Position numbers and translations under genes: made by a program. A stretch of 64,000 nucleotides of DNA from Hirudo medicinalis (taxonomy: Eukaryota; Annelida; Clitellata; Hirudinida; Hirudinidae), in contig MPNW01000556.1 of the NCBI GenBank assembly GCA_011800805.1, positions 48,875 to 112,874 of the forward strand, given 5' to 3'. Within the stretch, counting starts at the first letter, position 1, and each line of letters starts with the position of its first letter. Under the pieces are notes generated by a model. That model saw nothing but the letters and a program-made list of their open reading frames with translations, was not told the origin of the DNA and made no database searches. Of the stretch, positions 61,021 to 64,000 are shown piece after piece.

Positions 61021-61047
61021 ACATTTAATAATTATTATAATATTTTA
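60815..61047. repeat. Duplicated (TTA)n block with an N
   Basis: Two (TTA)n arrays, each followed by the same 30-bp sequence (taacatttaataattattataatatttt). An N at 60916 separates them. Confidence 0.85.
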
Positions 61048-61506
61048 TAAACTTCAATATTTGTAATATCTGATATTATTATTATTAGATAATATTATCT
61101 ATGTAGTTACAATAATAATTATTATTATATTTATAACATTGTATAATATTACAATTATATTATATAATATTATTATCATAATGTTGTCATAATAATATGG
61201 AAATAATAATAATATTTTTATTAATAATATATTATATATTAATATAATATTATATAATAATAATAATAATATCTAATACAATAATAAAAATTGTAATTGC
61301 TGCTATTGTTGTCATTATTGTTGCTGTTAATATTAAATATAAAATTATGATGATAACAATATTAATCAATATTTTGCTGATTTTTATTTGAAAAAATAAC
61401 TTTCATAAGATTATTAGTTTTTTTTTAACCGGCTTCTCCAGTTGCATGCTACACACACAAATTCCACCAGCTACACTCCTTCAAAGAACTGGGCGATTAG
61501 GATAGT

Positions 61507-61580
61507 GCTCAAACAACGGGACTCGAACCCGTGCTGCCATCGTGAGATGCGAAGTCTCAAACATTAGATCATGTGGGAGC
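61507..61580 (-). repeat. tRNA-Arg-like pseudogene (anticodon loop CTTCGCA)
   Basis: A 74-nt minus-strand sequence with tRNA layout: GCTCCCA acceptor strand, an anticodon stem TGAGA/TCTCA with loop CTTCGCA (would be anticodon UCG), and a perfect T arm (ACGGG TTCGAGT CCCGT). The acceptor stem has two C-T mismatches and the D arm is degenerate, so it is probably a tRNA-derived relic. Confidence 0.55.
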
Positions 61581-62275
61581 ACAATGCTCCTTGCTTTCAG
61601 TAGCTCTCGAGTTTAAAGCTAAAGTTTAAAGTATGCGATTTAGGAAAAGGTGAAAGTTGGAAAACTTGAAAGTTGAAAATTGAAAATAGCACAGTTGACC
61701 TAAGAATGGCACAGAGAATGACGTGTGCGAATTTCAAGTCGCTACCTATCATCGTTTGGGAGGAATTCTTGGGACAGACAGACACATGTATTTTCTGATT
61801 TACATTAAAGATAATCATTAACGACTATTTGAAATTATTCAATTAACTGCCTTTATTCAATTGAACACGAAAAATCCCAGTTCTTGAGTGATTGACATTT
61901 CTTCATCAATTCTCAACACCTTTGTAACGTCACACCACGTGATCCACGTCTTGTCACGTGACATCATTCACTGCTTCCTATCACATCCGAACCATCGGTC
62001 ATGTGATGAATATAAATTTAATTAAAATTGAATTTTGAAACGATGAAGGAATGATTTAATGATATATAAATAAATTATCTCCATAATAGCTGAATGTATT
62101 TTCTTTTAAATCACACTTCTACGGCAATCGCTTTGGGATCTTTTCAATCGTATTCAACTCTTCGGTTTCATGTTTGGAGGTTTGGAAAGCAGCATTAACT
62201 CAGCAAAACATTGAAACAGGTACTTGGAAGCATTGATACCTTGACAAAGAACATATCTTTTCCATTAATATCATT

Positions 62276-62400
62276 AACATTATCATCATCATCAACGTAA
62301 TCGTCATCATCATCACCAACGTCATCGTCGTCATCATCACCAACGTAATCGTCATCATCATCATCACCAACGTCATCGTCATCATCATCATCACCAACGG
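62276..62400. repeat. ATC/AACGTC microsatellite
   Basis: Triplets interrupted by a recurring 'caccaacgtaatcgtcatcatcat' unit. Confidence 0.88.
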
Positions 62401-62504
62401 CGCTTCGTAGTTGTGTTCATAATGTTCTTATTTTCAACATCAATCATTCCATGAAGATGAAACGTCGTATAAGTGTCGATTCATTGTCCACAAAATCTAA
62501 AACT

Positions 62505-62695
62505 AACCATCGTCGTCATCATCATCATCATCACCATCATCATTACCATCATCATCACCATCAACAACAATCGTCATCGTCATCATCATCACCATCAACA
62601 ACAATCGTCATCGTCATCATCATCATCATCATCGTCGTCGTCGTCGTCGTCATCATCATCACCATCATCAACAATCGTCATCGTCATCATCCTCT
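62505..62695. repeat. ATC/GTC/AAC microsatellite
   Basis: Triplet tract with a repeated 'caacaacaatcgtcatcgtcatcat' unit. It directly abuts the donor of the small exon at 62699. Confidence 0.9.
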
Positions 62696-62698
62696 CAC

Positions 62699-62743
62699 CT
62701 GCCTCCAAGCATTCTTCCTTCTGTTGCAATTCGCAAGTTGCAC
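62699..62743 (-). CDS. 45-nt exon with paired cysteines
   Basis: The minus strand has acceptor TTCTTTTTCAG and donor GCAG|GTGAGA around an open exon reading ATCELQQKEECLEA. Two Cys seven residues apart suggest a piece of an extracellular domain. Entry and exit are both phase 1, compatible with the Cys-rich exon at 57581-57377. Too short to assign. Confidence 0.45.
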
Positions 62744-63034
62744 CTGAAAAAGAATGAAAGTCCAAAGAATGAAACACCGAATGTAATCATACATTAATAT
62801 AGTAATTGAATGTAATCATACATTAATATAGTAATTGAATGTAATCATATCAACAATATAAATGTTAATATTGATAATAAGTTATAATAATGTTGCTTGT
62901 TGTTATGGCAGTGTAATAATATTATATTATATTATATCATAATTTTATATTTCATATATTATATATTTTCAGTAATTTCTGTACATTTTTTACACTGATT
63001 AATATAATAATAACTATGCTATTCCTTGTGATGA

Positions 63035-63098
63035 TTATGATTATGATAATGATGATGTTGATGACGGTGATGATGATGATGACGACGACGACGACGAC

Positions 63099-63131
<33 letters not shown>
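63035..63131. repeat. GAT/GAC microsatellite
   Basis: GAT and GAC triplets over about 95 bp. Confidence 0.9.
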
Positions 63132-63132
<1 letters not shown>

Positions 63133-63274
63133 TCATCGATTAGTCAGCTCATGAAAGAGTGTGCACTCTACTGAATGTTTCTTTTCTAGCACAGTTTCCT
63201 TGCTTCGTGTGACGATGATGGACGAGGAAGTCCGTTGTTGTTGTTGTCTCCTGAATTGTGTTGTCTTTGGGTTT

Positions 63275-63420
63275 AAAAACAATTGTTGTTGTTGTTGTTG
63301 TGGTTAATCATATTTATTATTGTTGGTTTTGTTGCTGCGTTTAATTATTATTCTTATTGTTGTTGTGGCTAATCATAATTATTATTACTGTTGTGGTGGT
63401 TAATTATATTTATTATTGTT
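63275..63420. repeat. TTG/ATT-rich repeat
   Basis: Recurring 'ttgttgtggttaatcatatttattattg' segments, about four diverged copies. Confidence 0.75.
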
Positions 63421-63832
63421 GTTCTTGTCATTAATTAATAACATCTTGTTGTCCAGAAAGACTTTGTGCGTTTGATTATAATTATTGTTGTTGTTGTCGA
63501 TATTAATAATACTATTTTCGTTTATTTTATTTTCCAAACCAATCGATTATAAATTCATAAGAAAATGCTAAATCCACACTAAGTGTCTCAGAATCACCAC
63601 AGCTATGGCTTTTATTGTTATTTTACATTTATTTTCAAAAACAAAAACATTCTGAAATAAAGGAATCAATCCGAAAAAAGAACCACATCCAGAAATATTT
63701 AAAGTCTCCCAACACGCGGGACCATGAAAATGAAATGAACTTAACTAAATAACTGGAACTCTACACGCACAATTCATCATAAATCAAAATAGAAAATCAC
63801 TCAAAGAATAGACAAAACTAGTTCTGTTAATT

Positions 63833-64000
63833 TCATTCGACTGCTCTTCTTCTGTAAGCAATGGCATGGAAGACCCCAGGTTGTCTCCTGATCCTTACGA
63901 CCCACTTCTTGCTTCCTCCCTTCTGGTTGACTTCTTTTAATTTGTCCGCAAGCATTTACTTGCAATCCTCCCTGTCTTCCTTGGACAAATGGAGGCTTAA
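63833..64000 (-). CDS. Possible terminal exon at the window edge
   Basis: The minus strand reads SLHLSKEDREDCK, a TAA, then in the same frame MLADKLKEVNQKGGSKKWVV and RIRRQPGVFHAIAYRRRAVE to a stop at 63833. The second part is basic and coding-like. The stop between the parts could be a true end, an error or an intron border. The gene would begin outside the window. Family unknown. Confidence 0.35.

Overview
The window is a piece of an AT-rich invertebrate animal genome. The support is: spliced genes with GT-AG introns whose phases check exon by exon (ARP6, V-ATPase subunit e, a POU class I gene), an innexin exon (gap-junction family of invertebrates), a short TTAGGG array, tRNA-derived SINEs, R2-like non-LTR retrotransposons and very many trinucleotide microsatellites. 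The species cannot be named from the sequence. Single Ns at 39306, 59757 and 60916 and a 340-base N gap at 50503-50842 all lie in or beside simple repeats, so those places are assembly-fragile.

Layout. 1-8.5 kb: mostly non-coding, full of GAT/CAT, AAT, 14-mer and 7-mer tandem repeats, with one possible first exon near 6.2 kb. 8.5-9.9 kb: exon-like open stretches of an unidentified gene. 10.1-19.4 kb is the gene-dense core: ACTR6/ARP6 (minus, 12 exons), POLR2K-type RNA polymerase subunit (minus, one exon), a small secreted protein (plus, two exons), and a 13-exon gene for a 513-residue protein I cannot identify. 19.8-34.8 kb is a transposon graveyard: R2-like elements (zinc finger, Myb-like, RT and zinc-knuckle parts, partly out of order), a YADD reverse transcriptase, a hAT/ZMYM-like relic with an internal telomere-like array, a PD-(D/E)XK-like reading frame, a gag-protease-RT LTR element with a nested LINE 3' end, and a YMDD non-LTR element. 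A four-exon zinc-finger gene survives inside it at 32.1-33.05 kb. 36.0-38.2 kb holds a POU1F1/Pit-1-like gene (minus) with a one-base frameshift in its homeodomain. 41.05-41.9 kb holds ATP6V0E; 42.5-43.0 kb a SERBP1/HABP4 processed pseudogene. 44-63 kb has orphan exons on both strands, the innexin exon beside the gap, parts of a cysteine-rich single-pass membrane protein (minus), and many microsatellites.

The recognised genes are housekeeping or developmental and do not form a pathway: ARP6 is a subunit of SWR1/SRCAP-type chromatin remodellers, POLR2K is shared by RNA polymerases I-III, ATP6V0E belongs to the V-ATPase membrane sector, and the POU gene is a transcription factor. All splice models were made by eye from GT-AG sites and phase continuity; none is backed by transcripts.
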